This document shows positions 22,127 to 30,103 of a DNA stretch of 43,792 nt, piece after piece. Numbering within the stretch: position 1 is the first letter of the stretch; each line of letters begins with the position of its first letter. The notes below the pieces were generated by a model. The model did no database searches, had not been told where the DNA came from, and saw nothing but the letters and a program-made list of their open reading frames with translations. Source of the DNA: a virus; IMG/VR virus record IMGVR_UViG_3300042938_000662, positions 1 to 43,792 of that record. One strand, written 5' to 3'. The position numbers were made by a program, and so were the translations under genes.

Positions 22127-23364
22127 TTCGTGTTGTGATACACATCAAACTGTGCCCACTGACCTCTCCAGTTGTCGTGTTCACTATCCATTCCTTCATC
22201 ATCAAGTTCAGCACCATCATATACTAAACGTGTGACTACACTTGTACCTTGAATATCCCAGTTGAATACTTTAAGTTTCTTAGGTTCAAATACACCTTCA
22301 ATAGTTGTTTGAATACAACTGCCTTTGCCACCTTGTGTCCACATCAACCAGTAACCTTTACCTAAATGTTCTGGATAGAGTTCTTCTAATTCCTCAGCAC
22401 AATCATAACGACTATCTTCTTCTCCGTGTGCGTCACTAAAGAATGATTCAATGTCACCGTCATAGATTGTTTCACCTTCACTGTTCTCAATAGTCATATG
22501 AGTATCGTCTTGGTCAAAGCCCCAGAACGAATGTTTACCTTGATACTCATAGTAAGGCAAATCAAATTGTGCTGCCTTAGGAGTTTTATTTTCTTCGTAG
22601 TCATAGTTCTCGTTAAGAGCATCACTCAAATCATCTTCGTGTTCTTCACTACTCCAATGTTCATATTGTGCTTTCTTAATCTTATGTACGCCAATCTCAC
22701 GTGTACGACCCCAGATACGAATTGTGTATGTATCTTCAGGATAACTTTCTTGTAAAGAACCATCATCTTCTGTAGTCAACGTTTCAAACTCTGCTTTGAG
22801 TTCTTCCAATGCTTCTTCTAGTTCAGCTTCATCAACTAGTTCTTCATCATCTTCTGCGGTTTCTTTAGCCCATCGTGCAGTACGTTCTGCACTTTCTTTT
22901 TCTGCTATGACACCGGCTTCTGTTAGTTCTGTATCACTTTCACAGTAAGGACAAACCTTTCTAGGATCATCGATTTCAGTTCCGTCTTTAGCTACCCAAG
23001 ACCATTCAGCATCATAACTTTGCCCAGTCCACTTACAATTAGTGCATTTGTGAGTATGTGGTGGAGGCTCAGGTTCACTATGCCAGCTATCTTCATCACC
23101 TAGTTCGTATGTAACATCATACCCACCTTTACGGTCAGTCCAACAGTCATCATATTGAAACTCCCATTCAATCTCTACGTCATTCTCATAGGCATCATTA
23201 ATAACATCTTCATAATCATATGTGCCGTCAGCAATACCGTCTAGTATTACTTTAATCTCATCTTCTTCCTTGTCAGGATAGATTTCACTTAATAATGCTT
23301 CATCAATTTCAATAGCATATTGTCTATCGTGCTGATGCCATTCGTGTTTAACTATTGTTACCAT
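22123..23364 (-). CDS. very acidic zinc-ribbon protein, 413 aa
   Basis: I do not recognise the family. The protein is extremely rich in Asp and Glu, including long acidic helices (DEAELEEALEELKAEFE; CAEELEELYPEH). Near residues 105-145 there is a zinc ribbon: CTNCKWTG...CPYCESD. N-terminal SEIYPDKEEDEIKVIL and C-terminal EGVFEPKKLKVFNWDI segments suggest ordered domains at both ends. Such an acidic surface could mimic DNA or bind basic proteins, but this is speculation. An extended -10 (TG-A-TATAAT, -10 at 23384-23389) and an AGGAGA ribosome site precede the ATG. Confidence 0.65.
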   Translation of the reverse strand: MVTIVKHEWHQHDRQYAIEIDEALLSEIYPDKEEDEIKVILDGIADGTYDYEDVINDAYENDVEIEWEFQYDDCWTDRKGGYDVTYELGDEDSWHSEPEPPPHTHKCTNCKWTGQSYDAEWSWVAKDGTEIDDPRKVCPYCESDTELTEAGVIAEKESAERTARWAKETAEDDEELVDEAELEEALEELKAEFETLTTEDDGSLQESYPEDTYTIRIWGRTREIGVHKIKKAQYEHWSSEEHEDDLSDALNENYDYEENKTPKAAQFDLPYYEYQGKHSFWGFDQDDTHMTIENSEGETIYDGDIESFFSDAHGEEDSRYDCAEELEELYPEHLGKGYWLMWTQGGKGSCIQTTIEGVFEPKKLKVFNWDIQGTSVVTRLVYDGAELDDEGMDSEHDNWRGQWAQFDVYHNTK

Positions 23365-23389
23365 TAGATTCTCCTATTGAGTTATTATA

Positions 23390-24724
23390 TCATTTGTCGT
23401 CACGGAAACGAACAAATCTGGGGAAACGCAAACTGTAAGTACCATCTTGGTTCTGTGTAATCACATCACATAAGACTTCAGCAGTACGACCAATGACCAG
23501 ATTACGATTAGTCCAATAGTCATCTCTATCAACATCACTAAAGCCACTACCCACATTGACTGTAATCTCTTTCCCGTCGTCAACTCCATGACAAACAAGT
23601 GCTCCAAGTCTTCCCAAGTTTCTACCAGTTCCTTCTTCAACACCTACGACCTCCAAGTCTACAGTTAATGTTGGCTTCCATTTCATCCAGTCTGTGCTAC
23701 GTTTGCAGATATAAGGAGCTTCTAACTCTTTAATCATAATGCCTTCAAAGCCTGCGTTCACATTGTCTTTAGCATAACGCTCAAGCTGGTCTTTACCTGC
23801 GGCTGTATCTAAGTCAACCATGATGTGTGGTAGTAGTTCAACGTTAGGCATAGTGTCAACCACGTGCCGAATATGTTCAAGTATAGCAATACGTTTACGC
23901 AGTTGAGCATTCCAATGTCCTTCACGGAAATCACTTAATGGAATAATATCAAAGATATTGAACACACTATCGTCTGCTTGCACATCAGTCTTACGGCGAG
24001 CCTGTCGCATTAGTTCTTGGAATGTATTACCAATCACTTCACCGTCTAACACAAATCCGTTAATCAATGCGTTCTGATGTCCTCTAGCAATCTTAATCCA
24101 GTTGTCACGCACCTGTTCTTCAATGTGACCAAAGTTGTCAAACACTTTACCATTACGGCTATAACAAACAGTAGACACATCACCAAAGTCACTTGGAATA
24201 ACAAACATCAATACACGCACGCCATCAAGCTTAGGCTCTAAGCGTTTAGTGCCTTTCATCTCAGGACGACCTTCGCTATTAGTTGCTAGTTGACAACCAA
24301 ATACAGGAATCTCATACTCTGTTTTCTTACAGATTTTGTTGATTGTCTTTTCGCTAACACCTGCACGTAAATCTCTACGAATAACAGGAGCACAGAATGT
24401 ATTCCATTCACTGCTATCAAATCGTTCACTCATTTCATTGATGGCATCAAGTGCGGCATTGCCTGTCAATTGGCGATGCCCTAACTGATTAAGCAATGAA
24501 ATAAACTCATCCCAAGGATTCTCTGCATCAACAATACCAACTGTATCTGGTACTTTACGCACACCGAATGTGACATAAGGATTGTATGTAAGTTTAGACA
24601 AAAACAAGAAATTGATAGCATTGGTGCTACCTAGGACACTTGCCTCTAATGCTTGTTTGATAACGTCTTCCTTGTGTAGGCGGCTATCTGATTCGTTTAG
24701 TTTATTAATCCAACTTGCTGACAT
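23390..24724 (-). CDS. ATP-dependent DNA ligase, 444 aa
   Basis: Seals DNA nicks through a ligase-AMP intermediate. Nucleotidyltransferase motifs are present: motif I KLDGVR at 165-170 (K165 adenylylated), motif III VLDGEV, a FNIFDIIPL segment for IIIa, motif IV EGIMIKE and motif V WMKWKP. The C-terminal OB-fold follows (DLEVVGVEEGTGRNLGRLGAL). The N-terminal 150 residues match the helical DNA-binding region of T4-type ligases (e.g. RRDLRAGVSEKTINKI). Length is near T4 gp30 (487 aa). A replication/repair role alongside the FEN nuclease is expected. Confidence 0.93.
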   Translation of the reverse strand: MSASWINKLNESDSRLHKEDVIKQALEASVLGSTNAINFLFLSKLTYNPYVTFGVRKVPDTVGIVDAENPWDEFISLLNQLGHRQLTGNAALDAINEMSERFDSSEWNTFCAPVIRRDLRAGVSEKTINKICKKTEYEIPVFGCQLATNSEGRPEMKGTKRLEPKLDGVRVLMFVIPSDFGDVSTVCYSRNGKVFDNFGHIEEQVRDNWIKIARGHQNALINGFVLDGEVIGNTFQELMRQARRKTDVQADDSVFNIFDIIPLSDFREGHWNAQLRKRIAILEHIRHVVDTMPNVELLPHIMVDLDTAAGKDQLERYAKDNVNAGFEGIMIKELEAPYICKRSTDWMKWKPTLTVDLEVVGVEEGTGRNLGRLGALVCHGVDDGKEITVNVGSGFSDVDRDDYWTNRNLVIGRTAEVLCDVITQNQDGTYSLRFPRFVRFRDDK

Positions 24725-24727
24725 ATT

Positions 24728-25237
24728 TTATCCTGAGAATGGCCACGCCGTTGTTGCGACAAAAGGTGGACGGGGTTTAAGTTCTATTGTTTCAATAGTC
24801 TCATTATACACGTCCTCATCAATTTTGTCAACTACAAACGGACCCAAAATAGTAATAGTATCTTCTTCTACTTCCCATTCACTATAATCATATAGCCAGG
24901 CTGCACCACTACGTTCATATTCATCATTTGGGTCACCATTTGCCCAAAGTTCTTCGATTTCTTCTTTTTCTTCATCGGTGAAACTATCGTCAAACTCAAA
25001 GTCTACCGCACAAAGGTCCTCAAGTTCACAACCCCAACCGATTGTAGGATCGACACAATGATAACGGTCATCACTAAATGGTAGTTCATCCTCATTCTCA
25101 ACGAACCCTTGTCCCCATCGATACAGTTCGGTAACACTCCAGCCACGGATAGTACCATCAGGCATTTTTTTATAAACATCATAGAATGCCTCTACTGATT
25201 TTTTATCAGCGGGTTTAATACGATACAGTATTGTCAT
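24728..25237 (-). CDS. acidic conserved hypothetical protein, 169 aa
   Basis: Start chosen at ATG 25237 (MTILYRIK) with a strong AAGGAGA ribosome site; the frame is open to 25264. The product is acidic (DFEFDDSFTDEEKEEIEELW) and aromatic, similar in composition to the larger acidic protein at 22123-23364, with a repeated Trp/Tyr-Asp pattern (WLYDYSEWEVEED). Family unknown to me. It overlaps the upstream gene by 23 nt and ends 3 nt before the ligase start. Confidence 0.6.
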   Translation of the reverse strand: MTILYRIKPADKKSVEAFYDVYKKMPDGTIRGWSVTELYRWGQGFVENEDELPFSDDRYHCVDPTIGWGCELEDLCAVDFEFDDSFTDEEKEEIEELWANGDPNDEYERSGAAWLYDYSEWEVEEDTITILGPFVVDKIDEDVYNETIETIELKPRPPFVATTAWPFSG

Positions 25238-25658
25238 TATAATCTCCTTGTAAAAGCATATCAATATGTGCGGTCAACCAATCCACATTCAATCCATGTG
25301 ATGTGTAACCTTCAATCAAACATTTTTCATAACTTAAACCGGGCGGCACTTGCTTACCCTTTTTGTTCATAATATAAGCCATAGCAATAGTGTTATCATC
25401 TAATACTACATTAATCTTATTGTAGTAATATGGGTAACCTTCTAATCTATCTAATGCTTGTTCGCATTCAGGTGTGATACTCCACAACACACCTTCCATT
25501 GCACTACCGGGAACTAAGTCAATATCTGCATGGGTACGGAACTTTAACTCAAAGTTCTCTAACACACATTTGCCGAGACTGACCGCGTTTGGGCAACGAT
25601 TGTTCATCTCGGCAACGTTTGTGTTCATACCATACGCAAAATAATATTTGTTCATCAC
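25215..25658 (-). CDS. gamma-glutamylcyclotransferase-like protein, 147 aa
   Basis: The start MNKYYFAYGMNTNVAEM carries the YGxN nucleotide/substrate-loop motif of the GGCT/AIG2 fold, a GVLWSITPECEQALDRLEGYP segment follows with the expected catalytic glutamate E73, and a YIMNKKGK strand comes next. Family members cyclise gamma-glutamyl amines or peptides, releasing 5-oxoproline. Phage copies are widespread but uncharacterised. The start overlaps the upstream stop (ATGA at 25658-25655). Confidence 0.78.
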   Translation of the reverse strand: MMNKYYFAYGMNTNVAEMNNRCPNAVSLGKCVLENFELKFRTHADIDLVPGSAMEGVLWSITPECEQALDRLEGYPYYYNKINVVLDDNTIAMAYIMNKKGKQVPPGLSYEKCLIEGYTSHGLNVDWLTAHIDMLLQGDYNDNTVSY

Positions 25659-26083
25659 CAGCTACTGTTATAAAATACTTTCAATCCCAAGAACACTTCT
25701 GCCTTAGCATTGTTTACAAACTCAAGGTCTTGTTCATAGTAATGATTATCAGCAGGATTGCCAAAGAAGAAACCTTCTGTGTCTGGAAGTTGTTTATGAC
25801 GAATAGCTCGTTCAAGGTCATCCAAATCATCCCACGTTAGTTCTAACTCAATACCATTGAATGTAGCATCGCTATTGCCTGTACCTGGCATACCCTTGCT
25901 TCGCCAAAGACTTTCCATCCAACCATGCAAGTTAGGATGCTTACGCCAATAAGCAATCTCATATGGCTTAGTAACAGTTGTACTTACAAATTCATTAACT
26001 GTTTTATCAAACTCAGCAGTTTCATAATAATCATTGTATTGCCCTTTCTTGCCGGCAACATAAGCATACATATCTAGTCCCAT
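25655..26083 (-). CDS. conserved phage protein of the MGLDMY type, 142 aa
   Basis: Begins MGLDMYAYVAG and contains EIAYWRKHPNLHGWMESLW, a combination I recall in many phage proteins of unknown function, sometimes mislabelled phosphoglycerate kinase. The frame is open to 26116, but the ATG at 26083 has a very strong GGTGGAGG ribosome site 5 nt upstream and the conserved start. It has a C-terminal region with DDLDDLERAIRHKQLPD. No enzymatic motif is evident. Confidence 0.72.
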   Translation of the reverse strand: MGLDMYAYVAGKKGQYNDYYETAEFDKTVNEFVSTTVTKPYEIAYWRKHPNLHGWMESLWRSKGMPGTGNSDATFNGIELELTWDDLDDLERAIRHKQLPDTEGFFFGNPADNHYYEQDLEFVNNAKAEVFLGLKVFYNSSW

Positions 26084-26112
26084 AATATCCTCCACCTTTT
26101 TACGTTTATATT

Positions 26113-26241
26113 TCACTTGGTTTGTTCAACTGTTACCTGTTTAACTTTTTCTACACCGTTGTCAGCCATCTTAGCGATACCACTAAAGCCAACTGTTGAT
26201 ACAACGATACCAAGAACAAAGCCTACTATTAAATTTGTCAT
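26113..26241 (-). CDS. small membrane protein, 42 aa
   Basis: A short gene between two larger ones. It encodes a membrane helix (MTNLIVGFVLGIVVSTVGFSG) followed by a short charged tail (MADNGVEKVKQVTVEQTK). A CGGAGA ribosome site overlaps the end of the previous gene. I recall similar helix-GxxRMADxG proteins from T4-like phages. Function unknown. Confidence 0.68.
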   Translation of the reverse strand: MTNLIVGFVLGIVVSTVGFSGIAKMADNGVEKVKQVTVEQTK

Positions 26242-26242
26242 T

Positions 26243-26485
26243 TTAAATCTCCGGAAAGTTAAATGTTTGCCAATTTTCGGCATACTCTTTTTCTAAACAC
26301 TGTGCCGCATCAGTGTAACCATGATTGACTAATGTTTGTTTACACTCGTCAATAACTAATGAAAAGAATGTATGATAAGCCTTATCAGCATTTTCTGCTC
26401 CTAGCCATTTAGGCCAGGGCTCACCTTTAAAGTCAACATACAATCCTGCTTCGTTTGAAAGCTTTTTAAAAACTTCATTCATCAT
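26243..26485 (-). CDS. small conserved phage protein, 80 aa
   Basis: The ATG at 26485 shares its A with the previous stop (TAATG) and is chosen over 26521. The layout (short helix with LSNEAGLYV, then a FFSLVIDECKQTL helix and aromatic C-terminus) parallels the neighbouring gene 26485-26727, and such pairs are frequent in phages. I take them as distant paralogs of an uncharacterised family. Confidence 0.6.
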   Translation of the reverse strand: MMNEVFKKLSNEAGLYVDFKGEPWPKWLGAENADKAYHTFFSLVIDECKQTLVNHGYTDAAQCLEKEYAENWQTFNFPEI

Positions 26486-26727
26486 TAGATTCCAAAACGT
26501 TGTTTTAGTTGTCCTACACAATCTCTACGGAAACTATCTTCAATCTGATTACGATAGTCATCATAACCAGGACTCAATGTTTCCACAACATTGATACATT
26601 CTTTTGCAATCAACAATGCAAAAGTTTCTGGATCAAAGTCATATGTGTAAGTAGATTTATTTCCACCATCATCGATTTCAACATAGCCGCCGGCTTGCTT
26701 AAAAAGCAGTTCTATTGACATATTCAT
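26485..26727 (-). CDS. small conserved phage protein, 80 aa
   Basis: Contains LLFKQAGGYVEI, then a FDPETFALLIAKECINVVETL helix and ends LKQRFGI, the pattern (ELIxxECxxxV ... FGI) of a small phage family found in many T4-like genomes. Similar in plan to the next gene downstream. The start overlaps the upstream stop (ATGA). Confidence 0.63.
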   Translation of the reverse strand: MNMSIELLFKQAGGYVEIDDGGNKSTYTYDFDPETFALLIAKECINVVETLSPGYDDYRNQIEDSFRRDCVGQLKQRFGI

Positions 26728-27464
26728 ACAATCACCTTTACACGATTAAGTTGGGTAGTGTTATCTCTATGACCTTTAACAGTACCATAAATGTCATACA
26801 TCTTGCCTGCTTCTAAATCTTTTTTGTAAGCAAAGAATACAACTTGGTCATCACTATTGATACCTGTTACAAAATTTACATTGTAAGTTTGTGAGAACAC
26901 CGATCTCAATACTTCAATACTCGTTGATACTTTTTTACCAACAGTACCAATCAAACCACCTTGTGCAAAGTTAACACGCTGGTCTACAGTTTGTCGTACT
27001 ACACCACGCTCATAGCAACTTGGCAAGCTAGCAATCACTGCCAAATCATACGTGCTAGTGATAACATCACGATTGGAAATCACCATAGCATTGTTATCAA
27101 ACTCATTCAAGTGTTTACCTTGCAGGATTTTGAAAGTGAATGCCTGATAAAAAGCACGAACCTTTTTACCTTCTTCCCTAGACTCGTCGGTAATCAATGT
27201 AGTGTCAACCATCAAGCTTTCAATAATCTGACGATTGGAAAGTTTGTTTTGACTTTTATCGGACTCGGTCAATACACTCAGTTTAACATACGCACCGTTC
27301 GTGCGTTGTGCCTGACAAGCCGCGGCCCATACATCATCGGCATTAAGATTCAACACAACTTTTTTAGTGTTGGTCCTTGCACGATATGGAGTAACGTCAT
27401 CTGCATGACCCATACGTTGGATCTGACGATTAGACATATTTGATACGTTAGCAAATCCGTACAT
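26724..27464 (-). CDS. conserved hypothetical protein, 246 aa
   Basis: Not recognised. The N-terminus is polar (MSNRQIQRMGHADDVTPYRAR), the middle mixed, and the C-terminus VVFFAYKKDLEAGKMYDIYG with following VKGHRDN and NRVKVIV looks like the last strands of an OB-type barrel, suggesting nucleic-acid binding. It is separated by 10 nt from the 88-aa gene upstream and shares its promoter. Confidence 0.6.
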   Translation of the reverse strand: MYGFANVSNMSNRQIQRMGHADDVTPYRARTNTKKVVLNLNADDVWAAACQAQRTNGAYVKLSVLTESDKSQNKLSNRQIIESLMVDTTLITDESREEGKKVRAFYQAFTFKILQGKHLNEFDNNAMVISNRDVITSTYDLAVIASLPSCYERGVVRQTVDQRVNFAQGGLIGTVGKKVSTSIEVLRSVFSQTYNVNFVTGINSDDQVVFFAYKKDLEAGKMYDIYGTVKGHRDNTTQLNRVKVIV

Positions 27465-27474
27465 TGTTATCTCC

Positions 27475-27741
27475 TTAAACTTCTGTACCGTACTCGTAAA
27501 ACTTAACTGAAGGATCCAACTGTTTCAACTCAAAAGCCGCTTTAGTCAATGCCTTATAACGGGCGTGAACCTGACTACGGGGCAACTCACCATCGCAAGT
27601 CAAATTCTCAGGACTCAAATCACTGTCGATTGAATCGGCAATACTTTGACGATCCTTAGCATTTTGCAGGCTAAGTTCTTTGTTACCAAAGATTTTAGCA
27701 AAAGAGTTTTTACGATCCAAATACTGTGTAAGTGCTGACAT
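27475..27741 (-). CDS. small hypothetical protein, 88 aa
   Basis: Polar helical protein starting MSALTQYLDRKNSFAKIFG; unrecognised. First gene behind a cassette promoter, with an AAAGGAA ribosome site. It leads the unit 27741-25215 and possibly beyond. Confidence 0.6.
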   Translation of the reverse strand: MSALTQYLDRKNSFAKIFGNKELSLQNAKDRQSIADSIDSDLSPENLTCDGELPRSQVHARYKALTKAAFELKQLDPSVKFYEYGTEV

Positions 27742-27773
27742 TTTGTTTCCTTTATTTAACTGATTAAGACTCT

Positions 27774-27802
27774 ATTATATACCCAAAGTGATTTATTGTC
27801 AA
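27774..27802 (-). promoter_or_regulatory. cassette promoter 4 (sigma70 consensus) for the 27741 gene
   Basis: TTGACA (27797-27802), 17-nt spacer starting ATAAATC, TATAAT (27774-27779), leader AGAGTCTTAATCAGT then AAAGGAA. Confidence 0.9.
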
Positions 27803-27804
27803 CC

Positions 27805-28125
27805 TTAGGAGCCTGTTGTCACAAACAAGATTTCGGGACTGATTGAACTTTGTTTAAAAGCCTCAATAAAAATATGATGGTTGTCACCACTGATATCGAT
27901 AAGAGTATCAGCCGCAATGTACAATGACTTCCAAGTATTGCCGTCGATAGCAACCTCAGCGTCACCGGAACCATAAGTCTTATAGATAACTTTTGTAACA
28001 CCTTTGAAGGGATGAGTTTCATTCAAGTTATCGACCTCAAAGATTGACCAAACAGCAGTCAAACCGAGCTCGGTACGTGCTTTGTTGAAATAATCAAATT
28101 TAACGTCAAATTCTTGGTCTGTCAT
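27805..28125 (-). CDS. small hypothetical protein, 106 aa
   Basis: Soluble alpha/beta protein (FDVKFDYFNKARTELGLTAVW...YGSGDAEVAIDGNTWKSLY); no family recognised. Monocistronic between two cassette promoters with an AAAGGAC ribosome site, so probably an early gene. Confidence 0.62.
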   Translation of the reverse strand: MTDQEFDVKFDYFNKARTELGLTAVWSIFEVDNLNETHPFKGVTKVIYKTYGSGDAEVAIDGNTWKSLYIAADTLIDISGDNHHIFIEAFKQSSISPEILFVTTGS

Positions 28126-28157
28126 TTTGTGTCCTTTTCTTTACTGTCTAAGATTCT

Positions 28158-28186
28158 ATTATAGCAGAAAACCCATTTATTGTCAA
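28158..28186 (-). promoter_or_regulatory. cassette promoter 5 (sigma70 consensus) for the 28125 gene
   Basis: TTGACA (28181-28186), 17-nt spacer starting ATAAATGG, TATAAT (28158-28163). The leader matches that of the cassette at 11467-11495 base for base through AAAGGAC. Confidence 0.9.
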
Positions 28187-28190
28187 ATTT

Positions 28191-28451
28191 TTACATTGAC
28201 CAATAAGTCTCTGTTGCAGGATTACAACAGTGTGGGGTATCGGCATCAATTTCTATTTCTTTGCCGGACATTAGATTTTTGACTGTTTTCTTGGGGAAAA
28301 CAAAGGTGGGGTTCAGCACCTTGAAAGCTTCCAAAGTCTTGGCCGGCTGTGCTAAGGGATTCTGTGCGATAAACTGTAATGTTTCCATTACACCTAGACC
28401 CAAAAATTGTGCTTCTTTTTGGATATGCTTCAATGCTGTTTCTACTTTCAT
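28191..28451 (-). CDS. small hypothetical protein, 86 aa
   Basis: Start is ATG 28451 (MKVETALKHIQKEAQFLGLG) with a GAAAGG ribosome site; the frame above it only reads through the promoter. The C-terminus has a pair of cysteines (DTPHCCNPATETYWSM) and the middle is basic (FPKKTVKNL). Family unknown. Confidence 0.6.
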   Translation of the reverse strand: MKVETALKHIQKEAQFLGLGVMETLQFIAQNPLAQPAKTLEAFKVLNPTFVFPKKTVKNLMSGKEIEIDADTPHCCNPATETYWSM

Positions 28452-28479
28452 ACAATACCTTTCAACTGAATAAGACTCT

Positions 28480-28508
28480 ATTATATACCCAAATCCATTT
28501 ATTGTCAA
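28480..28508 (-). promoter_or_regulatory. cassette promoter 6 (sigma70 consensus) for the 28451 gene
   Basis: TTGACA (28503-28508), 17-nt spacer starting ATAAATGG, TATAAT (28480-28485). Identical from -35 to -10 to the cassette at 11467-11495. The stop codon of the preceding gene is inside its TTGACA. Confidence 0.9.
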
Positions 28509-28720
28509 ATTTTACTGTATTCTAGAACCGTTTCTTCACGTGCGGCCAAGATGATATCACGGACACGTTCACGGTCTATGCTGTCCCCATAGAATTCTGC
28601 ACCCTCAGGGAGACGGATTTTGTAAAGTTGGGTAGCTAAACTGATTTGGGTGCTGGTAAAGCCCTCTGGATAGATACCATTTGGACCATAGAAATCAAGC
28701 ATATATTGTGTGAAATTCAT
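28505..28720 (-). CDS. small hypothetical protein, 71 aa
   Basis: Start is ATG 28720 (MNFTQYMLDFYGPNGIYPEG) with an AAAGGAG ribosome site. Short acidic/aromatic protein with a final REETVLEYSKI helix. Family unknown; monocistronic early-type gene. Confidence 0.6.
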   Translation of the reverse strand: MNFTQYMLDFYGPNGIYPEGFTSTQISLATQLYKIRLPEGAEFYGDSIDRERVRDIILAAREETVLEYSKI

Positions 28721-28748
28721 AATAGCTCCTTTGACTGAATAAGACTCT

Positions 28749-28777
28749 ATTATAGATCCAAAACCATTTATTGTCAA
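28749..28777 (-). promoter_or_regulatory. cassette promoter 7 (sigma70 consensus) for the 28720 gene
   Basis: TTGACA (28772-28777), 17-nt spacer starting ATAAATGG, TATAAT (28749-28754), leader AGAGTCTTATTCAGT then AAAGGAG. The methyltransferase stop codon lies inside the TTGACA. Confidence 0.9.
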
Positions 28778-29544
28778 GTTTTAGTAGTTACAAAAACTTC
28801 AATGATTTTATCCGGACTAACGACTCCGGGCAGTTCCTGAATAACATATAGACTGGTATCATTATGTGTCCATTCATGCATTAGTTCCAAGAAATCAGGA
28901 CCATAATCATATGTAACTAACCAATTTTGTTCGCTACTACCATCATTGTTTCGATAGTGATATTCGGGAGGCTCTAAATGTATAATCTCATCGTTTTCTA
29001 TTTTTATTCTAGGACGACTTTTCGCCAAGCCCGGATGATATGATCTAGGTACACTAAAGACATGTTTACCTCCCGGTTTAAGTACACGCATTATTTCTTT
29101 TGCGGCCTTTTCAGGGTAGTTAATATGTTCAAATACATCTTGTGTGATAAAGTAATCAAATGTATTATCTGCGAATGTTAGCTGTTCTAAGTTTTGATTA
29201 GAATGAGTATCAGTTATTAAAGTGCCAAACTGTATTGAAGGGTCCCAATGTGAACTTGTATAAAAAGCAGATGCATTAGATATATGATTATCACTACCTA
29301 ATACACCTGCTTCATGTACAAGACTATGTTTATAATCCGAAAAATAAAAGTCTAGAACCATAATGAATCCTCTAGTTCTTGCACCAGTCCCACACATAAA
29401 ACAAGCATATGTGTTATTCCAACTCAAATCAGGATCTATTAATAATCTTCTATCGCATTTGCAAATATGACAATATCCATTTACAATGTGTTTAGAATAT
29501 GTGGCTACTATATCCTCTGTCTTTTTTATACTATCATAATCCAC
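28774..29544 (-). CDS. class I SAM-dependent methyltransferase with N-terminal zinc motif, 256 aa
   Basis: Residues 24-27 (CHIC) and 48-51 (CFMC) form a probable zinc site near the N-terminus. The methyltransferase core (Methyltransf_11 type) is shown by FDYFITQDVFEHINYPEKAA (motifs for SAM-dependent acid and helix) and EIMRVLKPGGKHVFSVPRSY. Motif I is less typical. Substrate unknown; similar Zn-methyltransferases often act on sugars or lipids in surface biosynthesis. It follows the 65-aa gene by 9 nt. Confidence 0.75.
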   Translation of the reverse strand: MDYDSIKKTEDIVATYSKHIVNGYCHICKCDRRLLIDPDLSWNNTYACFMCGTGARTRGFIMVLDFYFSDYKHSLVHEAGVLGSDNHISNASAFYTSSHWDPSIQFGTLITDTHSNQNLEQLTFADNTFDYFITQDVFEHINYPEKAAKEIMRVLKPGGKHVFSVPRSYHPGLAKSRPRIKIENDEIIHLEPPEYHYRNNDGSSEQNWLVTYDYGPDFLELMHEWTHNDTSLYVIQELPGVVSPDKIIEVFVTTKT

Positions 29545-29553
29545 GATAGTGTG

Positions 29554-29751
29554 TTAGCTTATTTTTGATTTCATTATATTCAACATAGCAACCTGACGGT
29601 CGATATCTTGTTTCAATACAACTGCTTTTTTCTCTAGTTCTGCAAATTCCATTTGCATAGCGATTACAGACTTTTCCATTGCTTTGGACATAACTGTTAG
29701 GTCTGCTATGCTCATAGTAAGTGTTAGAGAGTCGTTTAATGTTTCTGACAT
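29554..29751 (-). CDS. small coiled-coil protein, 65 aa
   Basis: Start at ATG 29751 with an AAAGGAA ribosome site (frame open to 29781). The whole protein is a helix with heptad pattern (KAMEKSVIAMQMEFAELEKK AVVLKQDIDRQVAML). Unrecognised; probably an oligomerising small protein. Confidence 0.6.
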   Translation of the reverse strand: MSETLNDSLTLTMSIADLTVMSKAMEKSVIAMQMEFAELEKKAVVLKQDIDRQVAMLNIMKSKIS

Positions 29752-29806
29752 GTTGTTTCCTTTAAAGTATATTCTATACATATAATTATCACAGGCAGTA
29801 GTGATC

Positions 29807-29830
29807 GAAAAAAAAGGCCCTAGAGCCTTT
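29807..29830 (-). terminator. rho-independent terminator after the 30103 gene
   Basis: Minus-strand stem AAAGGC / GCCTTT (29830-29825 and 29818-29813) with a 6-nt loop, followed by a run of U. It lies 4 nt after the stop of the 89-aa gene. Confidence 0.78.
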
Positions 29831-29833
29831 CTT

Positions 29834-30103
29834 TTATTTTTTAGTAGTGCCTTGATTTACAAAGCCATACATTTTTTCAGCAGTTTCAAGGATCTTGTCT
29901 AGACCGGGAAACTCAGGCATATTAACTGTAGAAACAAGTTGACCTGTTTTCTCATCACGTCTGGCACTTAGTTCCCAACCCTGGAACTTCATTTGATATT
30001 CGTGTTGTACCGCATCTTTAGCCATAGCCAAGATATCTGTGCGTAGTTCATAGCCGTTTTTGTTAAATTTAACTTCGGGCAATTTTGGTGTAAAGTCTGT
30101 CAT
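29834..30103 (-). CDS. conserved T4-like phage protein, 89 aa
   Basis: Reads MTDFTPKLPEVKFNKNGYEL then RTDILAMAKDAVQHEY and RRDEKTGQLVSTV ... PGLDKILETAEKMYGFVN, a conserved pattern I recall from uncharacterised proteins of cyanophages and pelagiphages. Mostly helical. Last gene of a coupled string of small genes ending in the terminator at 29807-29830. Start overlaps the upstream 43-aa gene (ATGA). Confidence 0.7.
   Translation of the reverse strand: MTDFTPKLPEVKFNKNGYELRTDILAMAKDAVQHEYQMKFQGWELSARRDEKTGQLVSTVNMPEFPGLDKILETAEKMYGFVNQGTTKK

Noticed and set aside
28452-28508. N-terminal extension MTINGFG... of the 28451 gene
   Set aside because: It is the promoter and leader translated in frame; the same words appear before the 28720 gene (28721-28777) for the same reason. 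Real starts have ribosome sites at 28451 and 28720.
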